DNA of 64,000 nt from positions 3,224,001 to 3,288,000 of the forward strand of contig JAUKUA010000007.1 in NCBI GenBank assembly GCA_030549175.1. Reading direction: 5' to 3'. Origin of the DNA: Lasiosphaeris hirsuta (taxonomy: Eukaryota; Ascomycota; Sordariomycetes; Sordariales; Lasiosphaeriaceae). Below, one piece after another: positions 10,545 to 24,900 of the stretch. Numbering within the stretch: the first letter of the stretch is position 1; every line of letters starts with the position of its first letter. The notes beneath the pieces were generated by a model, which worked only from the letters and a program-made list of their open reading frames with translations, did no database searches and was not told where the DNA came from. The position numbers and the translations under genes are program-made.

Positions 10545-13500
10545 TTAGATCATCTCACTATGATGCAGTCCCGTCCGGAAGTCATTTGCCGCAGCAACTT
10601 GTTGATATACAGGCGACCTGGCCATGTCGGCCCGCATCTGGAACGTCATTCCCGGCGGTGGCGGTACACTCTCGTACGGCGCGGCTACTTCGGGCGACTT
10701 AGTCCTAGCAATCGCGCTGTTGTCCCGCACGCGGCTGCGGCTGGCCGAGCGCATGCGTTCCGTAGCCCGCGAGATGCGTGCACCAATGCTGTTGTCGATG
10801 CTACTACGGCCGCGATTATGTCCATTTCGCGACGACGTAGGCACTGGGGGTGAAATAACCGGGACCGTGGTCTCATTTAGGGGAATTGCGGTAGGCGCCT
10901 GCTGATCGTCGTCCATGACAATTTCGATCATGCCCGAGCTTCCTCCGTACACAACTGGCTTGGCACCGCCAATGTGCGGCAGAGGCGCGGGCGGTGGTGG
11001 TGGCGGGGAGGCTAGATGCTGAAGCTCCTTGAGCACTGGTGGTGCAGGAGGCGGTGGCGGCACTGGAGGTATCTGCCCATCATGAGACGGACGACGCGAC
11101 ATTGAAGGCATTTGTCCATCATTGGACGGGCGGCGGCCATAAGACATGTTGCTCATGTCGGACATGCTGTTCTTAAAGTTGTGCCTCACGCTGGCGGATG
11201 CTCCCTGGGGAAATGCCAGATCTTGGGGCGGAGCTGACATTGACCTCTGGATCGGGGCTGCTACCTGTCGGTTGGATGCAGGCGGGGGTGTGTAGACAGT
11301 GGACGGGAGCAGGAGAGCCGGGCTCTTCATTGGCGCCTCGACATCCGGCTGTCCATGCTCAGTCTTCCTTGGCGAAGTCCTTGGTGAATTGTGATTCGAG
11401 TAAGTGATGGGAGGCGAAGACTGCGCAAAAGTCGCAGGAATTGGCGGTACGGGAACGTTGTGCCGGTTCGAGTCGGACTCAAGGACAAGGCGCATGGCCT
11501 TGGGGGTCGCAGGCAGTCCGATCCGTGGCCCATCACGATTCGCATACATGCTCCGCCCTTGGGTCGGGTCGGCGCTCGCACTGCGCGATGGCAGCTCCTC
11601 CGCCCGCAATGGTTGAAAGACAGTGTTAGGTAGCTCCAAGGTCATCGGTAGGCCCCCTCCTCGGACTGGGAAATCGAAATTGCCAGGCGGCGTTCGTTGC
11701 GGGGCGGGAGAGAGCTCATCGGGGTGTGGAATAGGCGGAGCAGAAGGCCTCATAGCGAGGGACTTGCGACGCTCCTCGAGCTCACGGGCGGCGGCCTCCT
11801 TCTTCAGCTGCCTCTCATCCTTGATAACTCTCAAGTCGCCAGCGTGGTCAGCCACGAGCTGCATAGGCGCCGGAGTAGGCATCGGGACGGACACCTTCTT
11901 CCTCCGTTCCGGCTCGAACGGGGTGGCGCGACGACTCTCCGATCTCTCGCGGTCCCGACCGCTTGGGCGGCTTGTGGCAGGGGATGCTAGCTCATTGCGA
12001 CCCGGTCCGCCCGTGCGGGCTGATACAGGAGATGCGAGATCTCCGCGGCTCGTGCTTCGCGTATTTCTTCGGCGGAACTTCTCCCTAGCTTCAACTGCTT
12101 GACGGTAGTCCTCTTCATCATCAGAGCCATAAAGGTGCTGCGGTCCTGCTGACATGGGTAACGGCGAAGATGGAGATCGGTTCGCAGAGCTGTCGCGTGT
12201 TGTTGAGCGCCCACGGAGTTCAATGCCTGGTGTGGTACGTCTCTCGGGGCTCCTCGTGCGGCGCCCATCGCGGCTTGAGCCCCGGTCCGGCCGGCTGTTA
12301 TTTCGACTGCCTGTTCTCTTCCTTGAAGTATCGCGATAGGCTGAGACCTTCTTCACAGTGCTTGGAACCTCTGGCTCATCCTCGAAGGAGATATCAATTA
12401 GCTGACCCCTTTCCACTTGCTGCTGGTATTGCTCTAGCTCCTCCTTCGGAGTGGCCAGGTTAATCAGATCCTCGGGTGACATGGGAACCGGCGACTTCGG
12501 CGATCGCTTTCCACCTTTGGGGGTGTATCCCCGCGACGATGCCCGGCCACGGTCCCTGGACGAATCCTCGCGACCGGTCCGCGTTCGGCTAGATTCGCGT
12601 CCACGACTACGCCCCTCCCGGCTTGCTGCGCGAGCGTGCTTAGAGCCCTCGGCGGAATCAAGGCTGTGGATGTAGTCGTCGAGGCTCTTGCCCTGCTGAT
12701 GTCCGCGATGACCCTTGACCACGATGCTGGAGGCGGCAGAAGCGGAGGCGGCAGAAGCGGAGGTCGCGGAGCTGGTTACAGATGCAGGGCCTCTGCGTCT
12801 AGAAGGCCAGTGGTAACGGACCGACGACGTGCCAGATTGCTCAGGTGACGTGATGTCACCTGGCATGTTATCGTTGAAACTAGGCAGTGATAGATCAAGA
12901 CCTTCGGGAATGCGAGTGCGAGATCCATTCCTCCTCCGTGGGCCTTCCATCAACGCCATTACCGCTGCGGGTGACGGGGACGGGGGCGGCTGGCCCTTGA
13001 CCGTGCCGTCCTTCCTGATCCTCGGACTCGCAGTGCTCGCCCTAGGGATATCCAAGCTGTTTCCAGATCTCTGCGCTGGCTCTGTTACCTGGATCTTGGC
13101 ATAAGGATCCCGTGAAGGCTTGGCCACTGCGGTCAGCAATTCGCGGTGGTGCGCATCAGGGGCTTCGCCAATAGAAGGGAGTCTGCCGCGGTTGAAACCG
13201 TGAGCCGGACGGGCCGATGCGGGTGTTGTGAACTGGCTTCGGTTAGAGCGCAGGACCGCGGTTGCTGGGTCGCCGCCGGCGGGTGACAGGGCTGAGTCGG
13301 CAATGGGGGTGGCCCCAGCCGCTATCGGTGTTTTCCCATCGTCGACGCCCGAGAAGAACTTGGATTTGGCTTGTGGGTCGCCGAAAGACGTGATGAGCTT
13401 GAGGGCCGAGGTCTTTGCAATGCTTCGCTGAGGCCCATGGCTTGTGCTTGGCGGTGACATAGGGGGGCTCAGAATGTCCGGCATGCCTTGCGTCATGCTC

Positions 13501-15936
13501 TGGAAAGTGATCTGCTGTGCGGATGGCGATGTCCACGGCTCGGTGGATTCGCGCCCGGTGCATGCGAAGCTGTAAAAATGTCAGCCGGGACTACTCAAGT
13601 GAGCCTCATGATGAGGGAGCGGACTTACCAGCGAATTGCCAGTTGCTGTTGGCCATGTTGCACTGCCCATTCTCCCCACTTCCTGACGATGGCCTCTTGT
13701 CGTTCCCATACTGAGGGGAAGAAGAGGCACGTCAGAATCAAAGCCTCCATGTACCTCCTATGAGAAATGTATATCTCGATGGCGTCGTTATGGTCGCCCA
13801 AACCAATCATGATGGTTGCCGCTGCGTGAACGTCGCCGTTTTCTAGGAGCCGCTGCACATAGGCACGGCCAAGCTTGTGCTGAGACGCCTGTCCACCGAT
13901 ACCGCTAAGTGCCAACAGCATCCAATCCGAGGATGTCATGTTCTCGGAGCCCATAGCCATGATATCAGTCGTAATATCGCCCAGCCACTTTGCCAGGAGA
14001 ATCCGGTTTGTTGAGCCGAGAGGGTGGCGCGACATCTCATCGCGAACTAGGTCATCAGCCTCCTTATTCCATCCAAAAATTGTGCTCAGCATCTGGCGGC
14101 GGAGGTCGTCATTTGTGAGATGGCTGTTATCTCCTGCATAAGGCGTCTTGTACGGCACATCGATGAGACGGCTCTTGGTGAACTTGAACAAGTCCACGAC
14201 CTTTGAGTCTTCTGGGCTGCGGGGTATTTCGTGTCGCAATCTCGAGGGCTTATGTCTAGAGCGGTAATGTGAGCTTCCCATGGAAATTGAGCTGCCTGTT
14301 GAGAAAGAATCCCTTTGGCTCCTCTCGCGATGTGGCGCTGCAGAAGATCGAAGCGAAGACCCTGCCGAGATGTAGGTGTTCTCAGTCAGGCCACGGGAGA
14401 CTACGGAGCCAGGGTACCCGGGGCGCGCGGGTGTTTGTGAGCTCGAAGAAGAAATTGAGACACTAGAGTGGCTGCGACTTGAAATCGGGCTGGCTGTGCG
14501 GTATTTGTCAATGTCGGAGTCCTCCCCTTGAACAAGACGAGCCAAGGGAGACATATGATCTTCGTCATTCTCGGACAATTCCGCGTGAATAGCAATTGAG
14601 ACTGAACTCTCGGATTCGGAATGGCTTGAGTTCTGAGCCTTCTCCTCCGCCTCAAGCGAGATAGGGGGCGAAGGGGGAAGCAGGTTCGCGGGATGTTGGA
14701 CGTTGGCAACCAACATCGCCGGTGCGTTAAGATCGAATTGTTGAACTGTGTTGTTAGCGCCCAGGGTGAAGAGACTGGCTCCTGGGCCATAAACAGCCAA
14801 GCCGCGAATATTGTCCAAGGTTGGGATGGTATCATAAGTGACGTGTTTTGTCCGCACATCCCACGATATTGTTTCACTAAAAAGGACGGGCTTTAGCAAT
14901 CACGGACAAGAACCAGGCAAATACTCGGAGCTTACCCTTCTGAGAACTGGATAATTCGGCCGTTCTTGGACCAGCCCATCCAATTGGGGCCGGTCAGGTA
15001 GTTTTCTGTCCTCTTGAGGATCCGCACGACTTTTGCGGGATCGTCACTGTTGTACGCCTTGGATACACTCCAAACGCGGAGGTCGCCATCGTTGGTCTGC
15101 ACGGCCAACATGTCTGACTTTTGGCGGGATGACGAGGCATGCCAGGCCAATGTCACAATGGGTGAGGGCCCTCGCGAGGTGCTGAGGTTGTGCAGGATTG
15201 TAAATCTTGGCTGGAGCGTTGCAATCAACAATGAGCCGTTTTGGTACCTTTAGGGGGCCGCATTAGCTTGGACAATTCGTGTTGTGGCACCTCGGGCGGA
15301 CTCAAGCCTACCCAATTGCAAACGTTCTGCAGTCAGATGCCGGCGCAATGGCCGTGATGGAGATTTGGTCAATAGTCCTGGCCGATATGTGTTCAGATGT
15401 GGTGGGTTCGAACAGAATCACGTTGCCTTGGATGTTTCCTGCATATCATCAGCCCTGGGGCTCGGAGGGAAGGAAGCGTGGGCATTTTACGCACCAAAGG
15501 CAACATTGCCGTTGCGCATCCAAGCCGCGCACGTCAGATTCTCGTAGGATGCGAACCTCGCAACCTCGTCTCCCGTAAGGAGGTCCCACACGATGGCCGT
15601 TTGCCCAGCATCGTAGCTCACAACCAATCTCCCGGCGCCGACTTCGCTCGCATTATCGACAGCCAATAATTGAACCTCCTCGGAGTGACGCGCGAACCTC
15701 CTCTCTATCGTCAGGGTATCGTGGTGGCCGCATACGACGGAACTACCTTGGGCATAGAGAAACATGGAGGCCGTGGCCGCAGTGGGCTCAAAGAAGCGGG
15801 CTGGCGGTGGCGGCGAGCTCGAAGAGGGCGTCATGGCGAAGTCCTGCATGTGAGCTGTCCGTCCCCGGGATGATACTTCAAGGGCCGAGTTGCCTGACCC
15901 GGCTCGGGCCCTCGAATGGTGGCCCGCAGCGGACAT
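10545..15936 (-). CDS. large WD40 / alpha-solenoid scaffold with disordered Pro/Ser/Arg-rich tail
   Basis: Five exons on the minus strand: 15495-15936, 15312-15438, 14936-15247, 13629-14876 and 10545-13569; 5154 nt, 1717 aa. Residues about 55-350 look like a WD40 propeller: blade-end WD dipeptides occur as AIVWDLLTGDEVARF, LRVWSVSK and ISWDVRTKHV, with repeated LLAVD/LAVQTNDGD blade starts. A Ser/Glu-rich linker follows (about 350-510). Residues about 520-725 are helical and coatomer-like: KLGRAYVQRLLENGDVHA, LGDHNDAIEIYISHRRYMEA, ending QLAIRCFACTGRES. The last 990 residues are predicted disordered, rich in RS, SP and RR, with a polyproline run (PPVPPPPPAPPV) typical of SH3/WW/profilin ligands. 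WD40 plus solenoid is the coat/tether architecture, so a membrane-trafficking or scaffold role is possible, but I do not recognise a named orthologue. The first ATG of the open frame was chosen. Confidence 0.85.
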
Positions 15937-18900
15937 GGCGGGCTAGTTATGTTCCTGTCTGGATCGTGGATCTTGAGCAATTGTGTATTAGTCGGGAAGC
16001 TGCATTGGCGCAACATGGACGCAACATGGTAACTATAGACGCTGAGTTGCCATGCTCCCAGGCCCCTGCGTTCTCGAAGGAGCACATGGGCCTCGGCGGA
16101 GTACAAAAAGTAGAACATACCGAGCGGTAGGGAATTATGACCCTCCGGATGTTTCGAACGAACCAGGACGAGTGGTGAGGCAACACAGACGGGGCCCAGT
16201 CATCACATGGAACACTCTGCTGCTGCTATCCGACGAGATGTTCTTCCTCCACCTCTCAGTGCACCTAGGAATGCGGAGAGCTACCAAAAGCTATCCGGCA
16301 TGCGGCAGCGGCGGGGGAAGCTACCGGGGTTCTGGCGTTCGATGGTCGAGCCTCGCGATGTGCCTTTCTTGGACGGCGTGGTGTCGTCGTTCCTCGTGGT
16401 CGCAGGGCTAGATGGGTTGGAGAGTGGAAAGAGATGTTTGAAGAAGGGAAGGGAGGCCACTTGGGGTCGGTTGGGACGGTTGCACGCGAAGTGCTAGAGA
16501 CAGACGTCGCCGAGCAGAACCAGGGAAGGGGAGGGAGGTTAGGTGTTAGTGGTGGGAAGGGGGGCCAGTTGTATGGGGGCGGCACGACCAGTTACCCGCC
16601 TCGCCTCATGGATGCGGGAGTTGGAAGTCCAGGGGGGGGGGGGGGGGTGAGCTATGCCCGGCGCTTGTCGTGCAGGCGGATCTCGTTGCGCAGACGGGCC
16701 TGGAATATTCTCTTGACGGAACTCACTGCGTCACGGATTCCTATGCACGAGGGAAGAAAAGACAATGCAGCTGAGGGAAACGAGAGAAAACGAGAGAGAG
16801 TGTGAGAGGCAAAAGGACGGCCTCGCTCTGATGCTCAACGGCGAGGGTGTGCCAGCAAATAAAGACTACCCAACCTCCAGAGCGCTTAACGCTCGCAAAG
16901 GCGTACTGTCACTGGACAGTCGCCAGGGAGAGCATATATAATTAGAGCCCTGGCCTGTCTGGGCTCGCTGGTTCTAACGTAAAGGGACGACGCAAATCTG
17001 GAGCGGATGCGGTCCGGCTCATCTGCCAGTCGTGCCAGTCGTCCCCAGTTCTGGTGGTGCTGCTTGAAGGGGCTTGAAGCTGGATGGCCCTGCCGCCGTG
17101 GCCCAGAGAGGGGCTGCGTGGAAAGCGAGATGGCAAGATGTGCATTGACTAGCGAGCGGCACTAGCCCCGGGGCTAGGGTAGGGGGCCTCGGGGGCTTGT
17201 CGACGATTGCTTGGGGGCCCTGTCGTGGGCTGTCGAGTAGGAGAACCACAAATGCTGGAGAAAGCCCCCCCCCCTGCCTGTAGGAGCAGAGCTAGACATC
17301 AAGACTTGCCAGAGGCTCGCCAGTGAGCAGCGAGCGGCGACTGCACGAGTCCATCGAGCCAGTGCTCCGCATTGCCCTCTTCCCCAGGCCCTCAGCGCCC
17401 CTGGTTAGCCTACGCAGCCAGACGTACATGGTACATTCAATATTTGCCATAATTAGCCTCACAGGCTGCTGTTGGGTGCCGGCGAGTCGTTGTGAGAGCG
17501 CAGGCGTCGCTGCCAGATGACTGGCATATCTGAAGTGGAGGCTCTCGTCCTCTCCTGTCCTATCTTTTCTAGCGCAATTGACCTGCAATGACTGCCCTGT
17601 CGTGCCTGTTTCGACTCAAGACCCGGCGCCCTCACTGCCAGTGTCAGGTGGACTGCTGGCGAGCGTCGTAAGGCACCAGCGGGCTGTGACTCGCCGCTCG
17701 ATGGCGAAGCCGAGACAGCGTGAAACCAGGGCAGGACAGTGCTGTGCGAATGTAGAACCGCGATGCAGATTGCAGACAGCAGACGGTCGACAGGCGGCAG
17801 TGTAGTGGAGAATGACGAGGTCGGGTCAGCTGCAGCCTCTGCAGGAAGACTTGCCTCTGCCCTCCTGCGTACTTCGTAGCGTATACTGCGGGCCCCGCTA
17901 AGCACTCCAAAGTCGAAGCCGTAGCAGCCATAACAAATGTGTACGTACAGTGCAGAGGGATTGCAGATGGAACCCTGTCTCGGACCCTGTAAGAGTGGTA
18001 CCCAGGTTACATCTGTCGCCATCTTTCGCATCTAGGCGCAGAACATCCTCATCGACATTTTGGTTGTGCAGTGATCTGCGACCCGTGCGCGCACTCTCTG
18101 CCTCTCCGCCTCTCTTGAGATTTGGCCTCGTTTTCTCGCTCTTACCGACCCGCGCCAAGCCCGAGCCAATGTCAGTTGGCCGGCACCGTGGTCCGTATCT
18201 GCTTTTCGTCTTGCCCGCGGCTGTTGCTCGTGATTTAAGTACCCAGGGTAGTGTTATGACAGAAAAGTGCGGTCCGGCGAGGTGTGTGGTTGGGGCAATA
18301 GCGGGGTGGTGTCAACGGGGAGCGTAGTAGGCAGTCGACAAGTGCCAATGGCGGCGGCGGGGGACCAAGGGTTCGAGGGCTTGGTGGGCTTGAACGGGTT
18401 CGGGTGGTTCGCTGTTAAGCGCCCACTGGCGATTGGCAGGCCCATCCCTGCGGACCCCTGCCACTGGTCTGCCTGGCTGCTCAGCGGCACCAATCACGGC
18501 TGCTATCACCTTCCCGACCAGGGTTTTATCGCCCATGCCGTCTCGATCTTTCGATGCCTCTTGCGTTATTATCCTATTGTTCGCTTGTGAGCAACTTCCC
18601 GCCCTTCAACAATGAGCCAATCGTGCCTCGATGCAAGAGCGGCCGAAGCCAAAGTACTTGATACTGCCATCTCTTGACCTCCAGCTTCCTGGTTTTGCCC
18701 AGCTCGGCGCCATCTCCCGCCATCCCCCGCCCTCAGCAGCCACTACGAGCCACGGCGAGCCACAGTGCACTCGTACCGGGAACTCGTTGACTGCACGCAC
18801 TCTTGACACTCTAGCACTCTGGCACTCTGGCCAAGAGGCGCGATGGAGCCGGGACATGGGACACGGCCGGCAGCAGACGCAACAGACGCAGCAGACAGCA

Positions 18901-21900
18901 GACTGACAGGACGGACTGGCGGCTATAATAAAGGGGCAGCTGGCAACCTTCTCGATTTCCTCAGCAACGGATTCTACCCGGGTCGTGCGATCATGTGAGG
19001 GAAGCTGTTGCGCACCGCTGTCGCAACTGCCTGCTAGAGAATACCCGGAATGGAGGTCCGGGGAAAGCGCATAGCAAACATTTGTAGGGCGGTCGATCTC
19101 CAGTGCAGCCCGGCTGCGGACTGAGCCGCGCCCGCAGCAAACTCGCCGTGACGGCGCTGGCCTCGGACTAACTAGTTTGAACCGTCCCTCCGCCAAGAGG
19201 AACTGAAGAATCGCGCTACTGAGTCTAATACCTGACCTAACCATGTCGACCGTTGAACGATATAGGCGGTGAGCGGCGAGGTCCAAAGATGAGTCGTCCT
19301 TGGATGGCGTTCTATACGGGCTCTGGCTGCTCGAATACACGGCACCACCTCGCCTCGATATCTGACGTGGTGCATGGCGACCTGCTTTCGGCATTCAGGA
19401 ACAGGCATAGATGTGTGTGCCTGAGAGCGCCTAAGAGCTCCGAAACGTTGCTGGTTCGACACTGTCGACCCCACCACTTCGACCATCGCAACATGCAGGT
19501 GCACTCTAAGTGAGAGAGCTTCAGATTAACTCGCATACCTCCACGCCACACAAGCCGCGTTCGAGCACGAAGATGTCCTCGAGTAAATTATCCAGTAGCT
19601 CGGTTGTTGGGGGTTTTTGCGTCAATGCAGGACCCGATTCCCAATCATTGCCAGGGACCGGCTCTCGTCGGGAGAGCAGTTCTCGTGCCAGGAACAACAG
19701 CCCTGCCATCATGGGCTCTGATTCGCCTCCTATCTTTTGCTCCTTCGCATCTTCGATACGGGGAGAGGGTCTGCGACGACGATTCGGTTCCTCGGTTCCC
19801 CAGTCGTCCTCCCATCTCAACCCGTTGGTTGCCGCTAGAGCCTGAGAGCCAATACACACAGCAAGACAAATCAACCATTGAATCCCTTCATCCCTTACCC
19901 TTCGTGCCGCAGTGGGTGGGCCGCTACCGAAGGGCCAAGGGCCGCAAGGGACCTAAGTTGGGCCGGACAGGAGAACCCTAGAACCCCCATGGCCGCCACA
20001 ACTTTCCCATGGCATATCATGTTAAATTTCACGGCGGTCAGGTCCTGCAGCAAAGACTCCTCATCCACAGTCCACGCCCACGACTGGGCGACACCCGCAC
20101 AGGCAATGAAACCCAAGAGCCAAACCTAACCCGCCTAACAAGCAGGATCTCGAATTGGTTCGTATGGAGAGCGCATGCCCATTCATCAATCCGCTACGGT
20201 ACCCAATGCGATGCACCACGGCCGAGTGGATGTCTCGTTTGTACATTTGTATCATTTGTATCGTCGGTATGTATGTACATGCGTACATTCATACCCACAT
20301 ACCCCGCGACCATCTGCTGTGGCCTGCTGTGGCCCTGCTTGCTGCCCCTTAGCTGCAAGGCCACGCTTTTGACGGACGGCAGGGTCGCGTTGGACAGGCC
20401 CAAACCCAATTGCTTGATTGCTTGCCCTGCCTCCCGGACGGCTTACAGCCAAGAGCCAGTCCTTCAGCACCCGTACCTTACATTTTCCCTCCTCGTGTAC
20501 TGCGGTACAGATGCCCGGCCTGCATTTTGTCCTACCAACAAGCGCTATATCCATATTAACGGGTGCTGCACGAGAGCGTGGGGTCTCTTGAGCTCTGATG
20601 CTGAACGATGGTAGCACATCTATCGTCATCGTTTTTCTTTTTGCCACGAGCTTAGGATCAGGCCTGAGCGCCGCACCGTGTTCTAAGCCGGACATGTCAC
20701 CAAGTTTCGACCGGGAGACTCCGCGGGGAGGAGCAGGAAGCTAGGCAAACAAGATGCAAATTGCCTAAGTGCTGTAGATCCCTTTCCGTATCCCGCCTCC
20801 CGCGATTCCCGAACCCTGCCCTGGTCGTCTGCCGCACGGGGAGAAATAATGAGGCTAGTGTAGCGAGACCATTCACCGTTGGAAAAGAGGCGGTTCTGGT
20901 GTCCTTCAAATCTCAGATTGATGGACCGGGATTACAGCCCGGTGTCAGAGCGCACTCGACATCTCCTGGCATCTCCAGTGCTCTCCCACCACTATGATTT
21001 CCGCATGCAAGAACAAGGCGGGGGGCGCAGGCCGGGCTGGCTCTGCGCCCGCCCACGCCCACGTCGACGACATGTCGACGACAGGGGGCTTGCTTGCTGG
21101 CCAGCTCGGTGATTTTGCGATTCCGCGATGTTGTCTTGGTTTCTTTTTCCGCGATGAAAGGCGGCAGGCCATCACTTCGACACGAGGCTATTTCGTCATC
21201 TTTTTCTCCTTGAGGTTGTCATGGCGGCCGGGGTGCTGGGCAATGTCTATTGAATCGCAAGCCACAACTCGTGTCAACAAGGAGACAGAGACACCCCACG
21301 GCGCGTCATTGCAACACTGGCATTGAAGCAAAACATTGGATCACGACATGTATCGCGGCATCACAGGGTGCAACCCCGCGGCGGCGGGTTAGGTTCTTTG
21401 AGCTCAACTTCATGCCAACTCCTCACCAATTCTTCAAGTCAAGATTGAACTGTTCCAACATGCCATCAGGGATTCTGTATGCAGCGGGCATTTACTTGAC
21501 CTCGTCACTATCACCCCAACGTGCATCCGCTTCTGCCAGGACCTCACTGACATGGTTAGTGTCAAGGATATATATAGGTCTATCAGTCCAAAGTCAACAG
21601 TTCCCCAACTCGCAACCTCCGAATGGGGAAATCAATCCCCCTCCCCCCCCCAGGGGAGGGGCTTGATGTGACGAGTTTGTCACTGGCAAGCCACACGTAG
21701 CTTAGCCCTCCGTTCATGCAGCTCTGCTCTGCAACACTGTGCTGATTATCGATCAAACTCTATGGACTGTCAACTCAGACACGATGATGATGAGGATCAA
21801 ACTGCGGCGGAAATGGTTGGACGCGCACGCGCGCAAGAAGGGGACAAGAAGGAAACAGCCACAGCTGAACGCCTCTCTGCAGAGTTCTTCAGGACAGATG

Positions 21901-24900
21901 AAAATGACGATGATAATCTCATTTCGTCGAAACCAGCCCGGTCCTCTCAGTTATCCTCACCGCTCGTCTGGTGCTGCTGAGGGCGGCATCAAATTGACGC
22001 CGACATGTGCAGCTTACCGTCGCCGTGGGTATGTGAGACTCGAGGGCTTCAAAGGGCCAGGCTCGACGCCTCAACTCCGAGACATGACCACGAGGCCTCA
22101 ATTACCACTGTTTTGCCTCTTGTCCTCCCGAATCGCCGCCGAATGTCTCGACTTTGCCCAAAGGTCAGCCATCTGTCTCGCGTCTCGTCCAATGTCAAAG
22201 GCCCAGTCCTCTTGCCTTTAGGGTTAGCGAACCCTTTGTTTGTGTAACGCAAGCTACACTACTGCGCGCAGCGTAGCCAAGAGGAAACCCATGATCCATG
22301 CACCCCTCCCTCACCTGCCTCAACTCTCTCGCTCAGTTTCGGCTGATACTCAAATTCGATGCTGTTGACGAAGAGCAAGATATACAAGAGGAGCTCGACA
22401 TGCAACCAAGGTACCCGAGATCAGCTCGGGCCGGCTTGTCGAGCTGATTGGCTCAAGTCTTGATTCCTCCGAGGTTCGTCATGGCATTGATCTTGATCTC
22501 ACATTGGTTTTTTTTTATTCCTTTTTGTCAGTTTTGTGTGGAGACGACAAGTCGAACGACCCCTGTCCCCCATGCTTTTCGAACGAACCGTCACATCGTC
22601 AATCACATCAATCACATATGCTACCCCTCGCCAAGAGACCAGGGCGCCAAGACCCATGGACCATCAGCACCCCAATCTCCATCACGACAAGACTGACAGA
22701 CCGGGGACCGAGGGGAAAAAGGCAAAGCCAAGTCGATTGGACGTGTCAGACTCGTAGCAGCTGGGGATAGTCAAGGTCTTCAGAGTAAACGCGACCGCCC
22801 GGATGTGATCGAGGCGCCGCTGCCCCCGTCAGCGTTGCGCGCGTGTCGCGGGCGCAAGGGCACATGGTAGGATTTTTCGAAAGATGGGAGATTGGATTGC
22901 CCTTTTACCTGTCAAGGCGCAAGATGGAAAAGGAAAGGCATGGGACGATGGGTGAGGGGAAATTCAATGCCGGACGGATACGGACTGATAAGATAGGTTC
23001 CCGTGCGTGGTGCACCCGTAGAACCCCTGTCCGAAATCCGATTGCGGAGGGGATGCCGGGGGAGGGGAAGATAAGGGCATTTTGTGTTGAGGGGGGACGT
23101 GAGGGCTTGGACAATGACGGGAGTGAAGGCGTGGACAATGGGAAGGGAGAGGGACAAAGCCAGTGGTTTGGGTACCCCGTTGCAGAAACGACAGGAGGCA
23201 TCATCCATGCTGGGTCCGCCCGCCGAGGCTCCACCGGCAGACGGATACGGCCGTTGGAGTGGGGCCGGGTTTTCTCGCGCCCAGCTCCGGAGAGCGGGGG
23301 AGAAGCGGGGGCGGCGTTGCCCCCGGTTTTCTTCGTCTCGTCAATCGGGCGATCGGGGCATGGGCCACCGCTTAACTGAACTTCAGATCTCGACTCTGCT
23401 TCTCTGCATGTACAGGATGGTGGCACAAAATATCATGCCAGAGAATCCGTATTTGTCGGTCCACGGTGTTCGTGGCAGCGCCAGCCAAAAGTTGGTCGCT
23501 GGGCGCTTAGCGGTTACGCCGCAGGCAATAGTCCCAATGCAGTAGGCGCACGACGTCACGGCTTTACTATTTACGCTCTCCTGAACGGCGCCCCTTCTCT
23601 ATGGACCTCACGTGGTCCAATTGTTGGTATCAAGTTCGCTCTCAGTCTCCAATCGTTGATGTTTGCTCTCCAAGCTACTTCTCATGGCTGAGACAGGTTT
23701 GAACCGAAGAGCTGTGAGACGGAAAATACCGAGACAGAAGCTCAACACCAAAGCAAAGACAGCATAAGGCTTCTCTCTATCCGTCTTGGGCTTGGTGTTG
23801 CTGGGTACGGTACAGACCTCTTGTGGGTCACGCATGTCGACCAGTCGTTGTAGTACGGGATACTGACCCAGAGCCGAGGTGACCGGGGAATGCTGACCGG
23901 GCCCGGTGCCGCCTCAAGCGGGAGCGGAGACCTTCACTGGAGATTTTTTCACTAGGACTCTCGCGAGATCTGAGTCCCTTTGCAACTATATCCTATGTTG
24001 AGCCAGAAAAGAAAACAGCAACGGAGTAGCGGGACGGGACACCACCTGGTGCTACTATCTCGTCCCAAGCGGCGAGAAACAAAGGGATAGCAGAGCTGCA
24101 GAATCGGGGCTGAATCTAGCTCATCGATGGGGGCAGGAGAGCACGGCAGACTGGATAGGTTCCGGCGTGGTCTTGAATCCTACTCCTACCTAGGTAATCT
24201 GGTGGGCATCATCGACGTACACAACTACCTACATGAGGCGGTCATACCAGAGCTGTGACAGGCAGGCAATACCTTCTGGTCCTGCATACTGACTGCCATA
24301 GCTCCGGGCATATGTTTTGATCTCTTTATATCATCAAGATGTGCAGCTTGGCAGCCAATTCGGGCGGCTTCTCTGCCATCGTGACGTCTCCCAAGCACGG
24401 CAAGTCGAGTATACAGATGTGAAACAACCGTGCTACGAACAGCACACCAATATGGCCAGGCTTACTTGCCCTGGGCCGTCACCGATCCATTGTCGAAGCC
24501 CACATCTCTCATAACAGGTGCGCTGCCTGGCCTGGGTGCGTATACTAGACTACCATACCTTTGGTAGCATGTCGTGGACAGGGTGATCAATACAAAACAA
24601 CCACAAACGTGGGACGAGACTCGGAAGCTACCAGTGGCCTGCAGACCAAACGCTTACAGGGGTAATACAACAAATCCCCGACGATTATCTCATGACTGTG
24701 GGTGCCTTAGAGTAGGTACCCTGTGTAAAACATGAAGCTTTTAGCAGAGAAAGGGGTGGCGGAACCGTAGCAGCTGCGTCGAGTGCAAAGCCTGCCACAT
24801 TGCCGCCCTCGTTGGCCGAGAGGGGGATAAAGCTGTCAAACCCTTGAAGCTCTCACCTGGGACTGGCCACATAGTGGTCTCTTTGTTGGCCGGTCGGTTG

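Noticed and set aside
18606..19394. 262-codon ORF on the minus strand
   Set aside because: No family signature, no C/G third-position bias, Arg/Ser-rich composition as expected from random frames in GC-rich DNA.
20009..20614. 201-codon ORF on the plus strand
   Set aside because: Cys/Pro/Arg-rich random-looking translation with no conserved motif; includes TG/TA repeat-derived residues.
22843..23379. 178-codon ORF on the plus strand
   Set aside because: Gly/Arg-rich translation of G-rich DNA with an equally long antisense frame; no domain.
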